DNA of 16,416 bases, taken from the NCBI GenBank assembly GCA_022457065.1, contig JAJGBQ010000021.1:1-16416 (forward strand). Direction: 5' to 3'. This stretch comes from Curvularia sp. ZM96. Lineage: Eukaryota; Ascomycota; Dothideomycetes; Pleosporales; Pleosporaceae. Both the position numbers and the translations under genes were made by a program. Numbering within the stretch: the stretch's first letter is position 1; each line of letters starts with the position of its first letter. A model generated the notes under the pieces. The model worked only from the letters and a program-made list of their open reading frames with translations. It did not search any database and was not told the origin of the DNA. Positions 1 to 8,354 of the stretch are shown one piece after another.

Positions 1-443
1 ATTCCGCGGGCATCGATGTATCATCTGCGCTGTGGGGGTGCTGGGAGTTCCCTTGCAGTTACGTATTCCGACTCGTCAAGCTTCATTCTTACGTGCTGCA
101 AACCAGTTTGCACAGCGATTGTATTTGTGGACGTTTAAAGGACGTTACCTCCCGATATCTTCTTACTAGCGATCATCGTTCTCTTCAAGCATAGATGTAA
201 ATGGCACACAGTATCGAATACTGTAGTAGCGTACCGGTACATGTCTGAAGAGCTGACAATAGTTTGGAATTGGACTGGCAATCAGAAGTTCCACATGCGT
301 ATCTCGTTGAATAGTGTGAAGAACTGCGTTTCTGTCTATAGCCCTCAAGACCAATATATATCCAATCCTAACACCCAATATGTAGATGCACTCTGGTCCA
401 ATCCAGTCTCCTTGAGAACAACAATACTTGAATATACGACGAT
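1..443. other. 3' flank of the oxidoreductase gene; no gene seen
   Basis: This stretch lies downstream of the minus-strand oxidase gene. A 68-codon ATG-started frame on the plus strand (241-447) is present, but it resembles no family I know, has no paired signals, and its stop overlaps the oxidase stop. I treat it as chance. The stretch probably holds the oxidase 3' UTR and intergenic DNA. Confidence 0.5.
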
Positions 444-1943
444 CTAAGCGGCGATAGGCCTGCCTGCGGTTCGTGAAGACGCTTCAGGGTCATAGACAGA
501 CTTCAACTGCTTCAGACGAGCATAGTTTTTGCCGTACAGTCTAGAGCTCCACTCGGCCTCTGTGAGCTCAGAATCAACGTAGTTGGGGAAACCACGAATA
601 GGAGTCTTAGCAGCAGTAAGAGCATTCTCAAACGGCTTCCAGAGGCTCCGAGATAAGTAAGGCCGTCAGCGGGAAGTTATTGATGTCAACAGCCACTCGT
701 CGAAGCGAACGAGCCATAGGTTCTTGCCGTGCGCGTATGCAGAGTCTTTGTCGGAGATTTGGCGGTGGGTCTACCGCCCCAGAGGTTTAGGAAGCCCGAT
801 CTGGTGAGATCGGTCTTCGGTTGAAGGAGGGTTGACTGTCGAGAAGGATTTGATTTGCTCAACTGTAAAAGGACGGTCGGTGGTCGTTGTCAGAGACTGA
901 TGTAGAAGGACCTCCGCCTTGGGCGCCACCACTGGGCTGGTTCATGCCTGGACCTGCCACGGAGACTTCCATGTCCCAGAAACTAAGTTCACTCTTTGCA
1001 GAGTCACGTTTCCAATCGATTGAAGAGTGGTAAGAAGAGGTGCAATCACACCGTCGAACTTGGCGGTCGCCGTAGAAATAGCCGGTTGCACTTGCGGTTG
1101 CATTTAGCGACATGCGGATGGCAAGCTCGTCTGGACACTGCTTGGTCAGAGAGAAATCCTGACCGCAACGATAGCCTTGGCGGCGTCTTCTGTACTGAAG
1201 CCGGTGCGTTGAGCGTGAAGCTGACAGCGTTCGGGTAAAGGGGCTTGTGGGTGTTGGTGGTCTGCGGAAAGAGCAATGCCGCATGAAGAAGCTGCTCCCT
1301 GAGCAGCCCAGAAAAGGTCGGATCCCTTCGTGGCGTTGACGATCGTACCGCCGTTGTATAGCATGAATTCAACAGAGTGGAGGTTATCCACTGCGGCGCC
1401 GAGGTGACGAGATGTCGATCCAAAGCCACCGCCCATAGAAGATCCAGCAAGGCCAACGGGCTCCAGCGGACGTGAGGGAAATGGCGTCCCTCGTTATCCC
1501 AGAGCCACTTCAGGACTGGACCGACATGGCTGCCGCCTCCGAATGTAAGTCGTTTGCTTTTTGTCATATGATACGTCTTGGAAAGCGTCCATGCTGATGA
1601 TAAGATTGCCCGGGTTGCCGAATCCCCAGGTCTGGAAGGAGTGTCCTGCCCCAAGGGCAGAAACTGTAGTTTCCGACTTTCTAGCACAGTCGAGTGAAAG
1701 AGCGACCTGATCTTTGGTTGTGGGGAATGCCACAGCAGACGGATCAATGCTGATGCGCTTCTGAAAGCGATGTATCGTTTGCCCATGCGGCATCTTGGCT
1801 GGTAACACTGTTGACTCCAGCTGTGGTCAAGCACGAGTGAAAGCTCAGAGGCCTTGCCTGAGTCTGAGCGACGGCTGGGCCAGGAGAAAGGCAAAGTAGG
1901 GTCGCGATCGCGAGCGATCCAAAAGACTCTGTGTGAAAACCAT
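444..1943 (-). CDS. Secreted FAD-linked oxidoreductase, BBE-like / AA7 oligosaccharide oxidase type (frameshifted here)
   Basis: The family oxidises sugars or other alcohols, often C1 of oligosaccharides, using covalent FAD, and is usually secreted. The ATG at 1941-1943 opens a signal peptide (MVFTQSL, then GSLAIATLLCLSPGPAVAQ) once one base is restored in the A-run at 1921-1924. Blocks then follow in family order. SIDPSAVAFPTTKDQV and GAGHSFQTWGFG form the FAD-binding PP-loop region, with the His that normally carries FAD. FGGGSHVGPVLKWLWD and SMGGGFGSTSRHLGAAVDN follow, then GSDLFWAAQGAASSCGIALS, YFYGD, DSAYAHGKNLWLVRF, and a C-terminal BBE domain with FPNYVDSELTEAEW and LYGKNYARLKQLKSVYDP. 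The stop TAG is at 444-446. The 1500-nt span (about 500 aa) suits the family. At least six frame changes break the ORF; no in-frame nonsense codon was seen inside the blocks. The substrate cannot be told. It is divergent from the lactonase gene. Confidence 0.85.
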
Positions 1944-3270
1944 CACTATAGCCTTGGGGAAGATCAAGGCAAAGGGGTTAATCGAGAACGGGCGAGAGAT
2001 AAGCTACGTGGATCGAAGATCGCAAGTCGCCGCGGTGTATTGCGTTTATATAGGCTTCGCAAGGAAGCATCCGGATGTCATATCGTCCAAGCACGAGTGA
2101 CGAGTTGACCGAGCAATCCACCAGCATGCCGAGAGCGAGGCTGAGTCGGTACTAGAACCGGGGCTCGAAGCCTATTGCTCGATTAGATAAAAATCAATTA
2201 ATAGTGGAGGGGCTCTTATCAGATGGTCTTTCCGGGCCCCTCAGACATGCTCTGAGAATTGCGCTTGAGTTTCGCATACCGTCAATTCTTCGGGTACACT
2301 CGCGTCGATACACGTGCAGAGGTAAACGACCTGTACCAAGCTCGGGTAATTGCGAGAGGTTTTGGCCCTTAGGCATCCGATGGACATATCATTATTTTAG
2401 GTCCAGGAACACTACGCAGGTCGAGATCTCTAGAGTGTCGATGTGTATGCATTGTAACTGACTCAAACAGCCTAATGCTTCAGCTGCCATCTTCAGGCAG
2501 ATATCCGGAGTTGATCCTTGTTCACGAAGTCTAGTGCTGGCACGTAGTGGAGAGACTTACAGTATTAGCGAGACAGAGAGAGTGGGCCGGATCATGGGCG
2601 CCGGTGCTCTTACTTCGGACTGCAGTGCGCATTGTCTGCACGTCCAGAACCACGGACTAAGATCCATAGTAGTAGAGTGTCGAAGCAACACGGACGGAGG
2701 CAAGAAAGAGTTTCTCGCGTGCAACAACTGGGAACATCCGGTGCAGGCAAATATATTGCCATGGAAAGCACACCATCGTCGAGGGTAGCACCATCATTTG
2801 GTATCTCGCTTGGCTGTTTGCATCAGCCACAATGGCGTGTGCGTGCTCGGCGAAGGAATTTGACACCTTCGCCGATAAGCCACATTCTGCAATCCTGCAG
2901 AGCCTCGAAAACAGGCTCAATGGATGGCTAGCGTCTTCATGAGTTACATCGGCGCTGGGTCAACCCTGCATCCTGAAACAATCTTGGCACACTGCCCACG
3001 GGGCCATGAACACATCTAGGGCTGGCCCTGACGCTGCGGGGGTATTTGCACCATGAAATTGCTCTATCAAGACGAGCGAACCGCGCGGTGCATATACGGC
3101 TTGGCAAAGCATGGCATTGGCAAGATGTCGGATGCTTCGTTCATTGCTCTGGAATCTCTGACATAGAGCCTTGAAGTCCTGGGCTGTCTGCTTTAGCCTT
3201 ATTACCCGAATGTAGTCGCACCCACTCCCCGATCTCATTCGTCTCCACACCTCTTTTGCGATTGACAACC
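1944..3270. other. Divergent promoter region between oxidase and lactonase genes; no gene seen
   Basis: These 1.3 kb separate two genes transcribed away from each other, so both promoters must lie here. The frames present are short, overlap on both strands, often lack ATG starts and show no family motifs. A few GTGGAG/CTCCAC strings fit the loose CreA consensus (2204-2209, 2547-2552, 3243-3248), but no more than chance would give. The 60 nt just before the lactonase ATG are C/T-rich, as is common for fungal 5' leaders. Confidence 0.6.
2045..2052 (-). promoter_or_regulatory. Possible TATA box of the oxidoreductase gene
   Basis: On the minus strand this reads TATATAAA, about 100 nt upstream of the oxidase ATG (1943), a plausible distance for a fungal core promoter. 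No other evidence supports it, and TATA-like strings occur by chance. Confidence 0.4.
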
Positions 3271-4632
3271 ATGCAGCGTATACTCTTAACGAACATTCTC
3301 GCGCAGTTCACCCTGTTGATCGCCTCTTGCAGCGCTGTCACACTCTTCGTGGCTGATTCAGGAGGAAATGTCACTACTCTCACTGGCTGTCGGAACTGGG
3401 AAGAATTCAAGTTTAGTAGCCTCTCACAAAACAACGGGTTGCGCGACCAATCCGTCCTGGTTGACATTGGACTCGACTGACAAGATCTTGTACTGTGTCG
3501 ACCGTGCGACCAACTCGGCGGTCAATGGCTCGCTGAACTCTTTTCTGTTGGTATTGGAGGTGCCCTGGTCCACATCGACCGCATTCCAGTAGCCTCTAGT
3601 GGCGTTGCTGGTGAGATCGTAACACTAGACTCTGGCGTGCGTGCTTATGTGACTGCGTCCTAGTAAGTCGACATACCCGTGGTACGCAGTAATTTGCCAA
3701 ACATCCGGGCAGAATTGGCACGTCCAGGCTTCAATCTAGCTGGTTCTGACGTTCAAATAGTAACAGGAGTGCAATCAATGTCGTCGCTTTGGGCGAGCAT
3801 GGAGACTTTCCTGGATAATGCCTCTTCCAAGCGATCTCTCCGACCATCAACACTACTTGCCCGTAGTTTTACGCCAAGATGCAAGCTATTCGCATCATGT
3901 TCTCGTCGACCCAAAGAACAAATACATCTTGGTCCCAGATCTTGGTGGCGATCGCATTCGAGTCTTCACCAAAGACCCTGTTGCCGTAGCCCCAATCAAA
4001 GAAATCGCGAGCCTCGTGACTGGACCTGGAGTCGGACCTCGTCATGCCGTTTTCAAGACTACCAAGAAGGTGAAACTTTCTTGTTCTTCAATGGCGAGCT
4101 CGACCAAAATATCTATTCGTATCGGGTTGATTAACCAAATCTGGACCTACATTCACGAAGATCTCTTCAATCGTTTCAGTCAACCCCGACTATCCAGCGA
4201 CCAAGGCTCCAACAAGCGAAATCGCCATCTCAGTAAGTCTCCATCCACTTGAATAGTCTTGATGCGACATCAGCACAATCTAACAGCTCCACCAGCCTGA
4301 TCAAAGATTCATCATCGTCTCGAACCGCGATGTGTCTTTTCCGCGACTCGCCTGTCTTCGGCAGTGGATCAACCGACACGATCTCCACTTTTGCTATTCA
4401 AAAGGATGGTTCCCAAAAGCTGGTCCAGCTTGTTCTTCAGGCGGCTGGTCGCCTCGCCAATTCTCTATCAATAAAGCCGGCGACCTAATTGCACTGGCTA
4501 TCAGAACAACCAGACTGTCGTTATCTGGAAGCGGATATCGATTCTGGGAAGATCGTGCTCGAGGCTGAAGGTGGAAAAGTTGGGCAAGTGAAGCTGTCTA
4601 GTGCGGTGGTCTCTACTATCTTTGATGAGTAG
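3271..4632 (+). CDS. Secreted lactonase-family seven-bladed beta-propeller protein (two introns; frameshifted here)
   Basis: The family (PF10282-type; 6-phosphogluconolactonase and carboxymuconate cyclase relatives) opens or forms lactones on a beta-propeller. The start ATG at 3271 follows ACAACC, a good fungal context, and gives a signal peptide (MQRILLTNILAQFTLLIASC) followed by AVTLFVADSGGNVTTL. Later blocks are TNPSWLTLDSTDKILYCVDR, VGIGGALVHIDRIPVASSG, NVVALGEHGDFPG, SYSHHVLVDPKNKYILVPDL with GGDRIRVFTKDP, GVGPRHAVF, PDQRFIIVSNRDVSF, WSPRQFSINKAGDLIALG and NNQTVVIWKRD. The HHVLVDP/LVPDLG/DRIRVF and GPRHAVF runs are the best family marks. The stop TAG is at 4630-4632. Without introns it has about 1200 nt (400 aa), normal for the family. 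One break is a likely lost T in the run 3541-3544. The real substrate is unknown. Confidence 0.85.
3663..3760 (+). other. Intron 1 of the lactonase gene (98 nt)
   Basis: The donor is GTAAGT at 3663-3668, the branch-like CTGAC is at 3746-3750, and the acceptor is TAG at 3758-3760. Splicing joins ...VTAS and a split Tyr codon to NRSAINVVALGEHG in one frame, while reading through hits a stop at the donor (TAG, 3661-3663). The donor and branch match fungal consensus well. Confidence 0.75.
4233..4295 (+). other. Intron 2 of the lactonase gene (63 nt)
   Basis: The donor is GTAAGT at 4233-4238, the branch CTAAC at 4280-4284, and the acceptor CAG at 4293-4295. Splicing gives KAPTSEIAIS joined to PDQRFIIVSNRD in the same frame, which reads as a normal propeller-blade start. 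An alternative acceptor CAG at 4284-4286 would break that frame. Confidence 0.85.
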
Positions 4633-4872
4633 ATCTTGGTACTTGACAAGACTCTCTGACTGAATGCGGCTCATCTATACAAGATATGTACTCAGGGGTA
4701 AAATTATAGGGTACTGTGAGCACTCGGGCATGGATGTATTATTGGCAAATACGACTCGTGTTCAAGCTCTGTCAGCCTCATGGATTCTATACTTGGTACG
4801 TAGTTCAGTTTCAGCACTAGAAGCTCGATGATTCTGACGGTGCTATATTAATGATTTGAATTGAACACGTGT

Positions 4873-4991
4873 ACATACGACCATAGGTCAGTGAAAACTG
4901 GGCATCCCGTCCGCTCTGCCATACATAAGCACTGAACCGGGCGACTAGTACTAGAGTGGGTGACCATCTGGGAATCCCGCCTGTTGTATGT
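4873..4991 (+). rRNA. 5S rRNA: 5S ribosomal RNA gene, intact and dispersed
   Basis: The 119-nt sequence begins ACATACGACCATAGG and ends GTTGTATGT, as fungal 5S genes do. Helix I forms between the ends (one G-U pair). Helix II pairs TCAGTG with CACTGA, and helix III pairs GGCA with TGCC around the conserved TCCCGTCCGCTC loop. The internal control region is present: an A-box-like AAGCACTGAACCGGG and a C-box-like GGGTGACCATCTGGGAATCC. Unlike the protein genes, it shows no sign of an indel. In filamentous ascomycetes 5S genes are scattered singly rather than placed in the rDNA repeat, which fits this spot between two converging genes. Confidence 0.95.
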
Positions 4992-4995
4992 TTTT
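4991..4995 (+). terminator. RNA polymerase III terminator of the 5S gene
   Basis: A run of five T begins at the last base of the 5S helix I. This is the usual Pol III stop signal. Confidence 0.85.
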
Positions 4996-5344
4996 GCTTT
5001 TAACCCTTTTGCTCGCCTAAGATTGCCGATATATCTGACAATAAAGCAGTACCTTGTGCAGCAAATTCTTGTACAGGATAGCTTGGTTGAGGAGGAGAGC
5101 TGCAGGCTGTGCGCCCGGGTTTTTTCTTTTTTCTTTCTCGTAGGTTATTAATCATAGTCAATGGAACCAATTTGTTAGTCACGAGCTTCTGAACGAGACG
5201 ACAATGACATCTTCTTGTTAAGTTTACAATAGAAGCCAACGATGTGTGCACCAATGTTTTGATTGCTGATTGATAGCCTGTCTATGCTCGCTATGCATGA
5301 TTTCGCAAACTGTTCACAAAGCCGGACTCGAAGCTCATGGCCTT

Positions 5345-6882
5345 CTAAACCTTGACCATCAAGCCCCAGCCACCCTTCGCCACTCTTGCCGCTGTGATGA
5401 CAAGGAGCCGACAATGACAAGCATTATCTTCCGAAGACCCAGGTCTGAGTGAAGCCACTGGCATTCAGGATCTGACCTGAGATTGGTGTACCGACCAGCA
5501 AGCCGATGGAGACAACTGCCGTAAGACGTTAGCAGTGATTCACAAAAGTCATAGATAGTAGGGCACCGCACGTACTGTAAAGCACATCCTCATGCGCGTG
5601 CCAATCATAGCACGGTTATTGTCAAATGTACCAAGATCGTTGGTGGCAACGAGACGAAACTGCCCGAGAAGAAACCGTACAACGCGCAGATGACGATCAC
5701 AGGCGCGATGCTATGCGCCGCGATCAAGCAGAGCGCCAGAACACCAGACATCAAAGCGCAGGGAATGATCATGTTCAGAGGTCCGGTGATCTGCGATATA
5801 ATTTGGAATGATGCGACCGAAGACCGAGCCAGCGTTCAAGACTGACAGGAGGTAGGCCATGTTTTCGCTTGTGATGTTGTCTTGGATGGCGTAGGTTTGC
5901 ACGTAGAAGAAGACACTAAAGGCCCACGAAGCCTAAGAAGGTTCCGAGGACGAATAGTGCGTAGGAGGCTCCTTGAAAGCAGCAAGATCCAGGAACTTGC
6001 GGCGGGAGTCAGGGATTGTGCGAACGCGAAGTGTCAGGTTGGAGATGGCGAGACCGAAGAGAGCGATGAATCCGATGATGCGAGTAGCCCAAGGAAGCCA
6101 ATTGGAAGGTTGAGGCGGTGGAAGACGATGGGGTAAATGACTCCACCGAGAGACGATCCAGAGGCCGCAATACCCATGGCTGTAGCAATCTTGGTCGAGA
6201 AGTATGTCGACAGAATAGCAACGCCGGGCACGAAGAGACAGCCGCACCCGATGCCAATACAGATAGCTTGAGCGAGGACAACCTGGTAGTAGCTGGTGGC
6301 GAGTGATAGCATCATCTGGCCGAAGACTACGAGGAACGATCCTACCAGCATGAGCGAGTGAACGTATCCAGCATCGTAGATGAGCCAGTGATAGCGCCGA
6401 CGAACATGAGTAGGAATGCCTGGAATGCTGCCTATCCATGAGATGGCCGAGGGCGAGGAGTTGGCCAGGATACCAGTTTCATAGCATGCTTGATATGTTC
6501 CTGGTAACAGTATCAGTAAGACTGTGTTGATTTAGTTGGCTCGCGTGGAAAACATACCAAAAGTATTCACAATCCCCCAAGAATTAAAGAACAAGAAGAA
6601 ACTCTCGCCAACACCTGCAGCCAGGCTTTCGTTCCGCCATTAGAACGCTGGTGAATGTTGTTGACGGAAGGTTTGCTAGACGGCACACGTTGAATAGACG
6701 TGCCAGTCGCAACTTTCCGTAGCTCAGCGGTGTTGCGCTCTTCGTCATCATGGTCACGGTATGTGAATGGGGATCTCCGCAGCCTCTAAGAGGTCCTCTT
6801 GCTGCTGTGTAAGATGAGGAGACCCAGTATCCTTGCTATGACGAGGTCCCTTCTCCGCGTCCTCGAACGAAGAATCCGACAT
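5345..6882 (-). CDS. MFS transporter, monocarboxylate (MCT/MCH-like) family (two introns; frameshifted here)
   Basis: This is a plasma-membrane or organelle carrier of the major facilitator superfamily, close to fungal MCT-like proteins, many of which have no proven substrate. The ATG at 6880-6882 lies in CCATCATG. An acidic cytosolic tail of about 90 residues (MSDSSFEDAEKG, then DDEERNTAELRKVATG) leads to the family signature NGGTKAWLQVLA and helix 1 SFFLFFNSWGIVNTFG. Further blocks are TYQACYETGILANSSPSAIS, AFLLMFVGAITG, SFLVVFGQMMLSLATSYYQV, GIGCGCLFVPGVAILSTYFS, ATAMGIAASGSSLGGVIYPI, AYLLSVLNAGSVFGRIIPNY, VICALYGFFSGSFVSLPP, IGTRMRMCF, SIGLLVGTPISGQIL and the end ARVAKGGWGLMVKV. The stop is at 5345-5347. 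Spliced length is about 1420 nt (473 aa), as expected for 12 helices. Frame breaks include a likely lost G near 6384 and an extra G at 6422-6423. Confidence 0.9.
5516..5575 (-). other. Intron 2 of the MFS gene (60 nt)
   Basis: On the minus strand the donor is GTACGT (5570-5575), a CTAAC branch lies near the 3' end, and the acceptor is CAG (5516-5518). It joins the GTRMRMCF block to SIGLLVGTPISGQ, as in family members. One nearby indel obscures the exact phase. Confidence 0.75.
6501..6557 (-). other. Intron 1 of the MFS gene (57 nt)
   Basis: On the minus strand the donor is GTATGT (6552-6557), a branch-like TACTGAT lies inside, and the acceptor is CAG ending at 6501. Splicing gives IVNTFG joined to TYQACYE in one frame with a split Gly codon, exactly where helix 1 of this family continues. 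Confidence 0.85.
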
Positions 6883-8354
6883 GATGGTATTTGGGTTGGC
6901 CAGATAAGCTTTCCAGTTCGATATAGTTGACTTTCGCCGAATCGCCACTCAAATTCGTCTCTCGAGCTTCAAGTACAACCGTGTCTCTGTTTGCTAGCTT
7001 CTTCCAGTATAAAGCAGTTCTGTGCCGCAGAGAACAGGGTCAGGAGTCCCTTGCAGCACTCCAGGAGCCAGCCTCAAAAGGGAAATAGCGATACCTAACT
7101 GAAAGAAAAAACCAGACAAGGAAGAGAGAGTCTAGACAGAACCGGACACACGGACACAGTGATGGAGAAAGACAAGACGACCGGGGCACTGGCGCGTAAC
7201 CGAGTGCTGATCCCAGAAGCCGATACGCTTCAATTATCAAGGATAGGGAGACAGTTGAAGAGAGACTCGAGAGAAGGGCGCGCGGAACGCGGGCCACATA
7301 ACTATCTCTGTGGCAGTTAACGCCATCGCTCGCCAACAAGCAACTATTGCGTGCCGGTTAACCGTGCGGGATGCTCGCTAGTGAGGTGTAGCTCGGTTCG
7401 CGCAGATGCTTGATCGTTATGCATAACGCTAGGTCTTTGAGTAACAACTACTTTCTCCGCAAGTGTTCTGACAGTGTTGTCAGGGATGCAGGGTCATACC
7501 AGGTGTGTATGTGAGGGTTGCTGCTGCTGACAAAAGATCTCTCTGGTTTGGGGAACTCCAAAGAATTTCTCCGCAGTAAAACAGATTTGTTTCTTTAGGC
7601 TCGGTGTGAATGCGGGATCGAGATCGGAGAAGCGTGAGATCAGTCGGGATTTAGCTTCGATATCACAAGTTCTTGCCTGACTTCAAGCACCACTTGTGAA
7701 TACAAACATCGTCGTATTGATACCACGTCTCTCCAACATCGCGAATTAATCTGTTTCCTCAATCAACCATGATCTCAGGTGGTGTTTCAATGTATAATCC
7801 ATCTTAAATTTCTAGAGATCAATCTGCCGTTCGAAGAAGCTTTGTATTCCTACACAAGCCACAGCCCATCAACAGGTACCTATAAATACTAAATACACTG
7901 GCAACAGCCTCCTCCCGCCACCATACCTCACGCCCATCTGTCCAACTAGGCCCAAGCAATCTATGTAGGTGTAACCAGAGACATAGCGAAAAGAACGGAC
8001 CCGATACTATTTCCCACATCCCATCTTCCACAGTGATATCCAAAGTTTCCATACCTGTCATGCCTATTCTACACTTGCCTTGCGTTTCGAGACGCAATCC
8101 GCAATCTTTTGTTGGAGTTCCGGAGAAAATTGTGAACACTCCATCGAGCTCCACCTTGTCGATAGTCGTCCTAGATCAAAAAACACAACCCGCTCGAACG
8201 CCATAAATAACGAACGCACTTTTTAGTAACCAGCTACGTCAATAGTGATGTAGCTCCCATTCCACACTCGCTCGCTATGCCAGAAAATCCAGGAAAATCG
8301 CAAATCGGGTCGACATGAAAACAATCATTAATTTTATGTTGTAGTGAATGCCTC
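6883..8354. other. MFS promoter and 3' flank of the BTB-like gene; no gene seen
   Basis: This 1.47-kb stretch lies upstream of the minus-strand transporter and downstream of the minus-strand BTB-like gene. A 111-codon minus-strand frame at 7819-8154 starts with GTG, not ATG, after an upstream stop, and shows no family motif; I do not call it. The remainder has only short frames. No tRNA B-box or repeat array was found. Confidence 0.55.

Larger units (their letters stand above)
4633..5344. other. 3' flanks of convergent genes, containing the 5S gene; no protein gene seen
   Basis: The lactonase gene ends at 4632 and the transporter gene ends, from the other strand, at 5345. Apart from the 5S gene the stretch is A/T-richer than the coding parts and shows only short frames without motifs. 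It should hold both 3' UTRs. A C/T-rich run lies near 5117-5145. Confidence 0.7.

Noticed and set aside
241..447. 68-codon plus-strand ATG frame
   Set aside because: It lies antisense to the 3' end/3' flank of the oxidase gene, shows no motif or splice signals, and is of a length expected by chance.
1046..1894. Long 282-codon minus-strand frame that looks like one protein
   Set aside because: Only part of it (about 1320-1530) is in the true frame of the oxidase; the rest is a shadow of the same gene read out of frame because of indels.
1828..2100. Direct repeat CAAGCACGAGTGA at about 1828-1840 and 2088-2100
   Set aside because: A single 13-bp pair is within chance expectation for this length, one copy is in coding sequence, and no further copies or flanking duplications were found.
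2110..2181. Inverted repeat CGAGCAAT ... ATTGCTCG spanning about 72 nt, resembling the acceptor stem of a tRNA
   Set aside because: No D-arm, anticodon arm or T-arm folds between the stems, and no GGTTCGA-type B box is present. An 8-bp repeat at this spacing is expected several times by chance in 16 kb.
2204..3248. Several GTGGAG/CTCCAC strings fitting the CreA carbon-repression consensus
   Set aside because: The consensus is loose, and about five matches are expected by chance in 1.3 kb on two strands; the three seen are no enrichment.
7819..8154. 111-codon minus-strand frame
   Set aside because: It begins with GTG directly downstream of a stop, has no ATG for the first part, no family motif, and lies in the 3' flank of the BTB-like gene.
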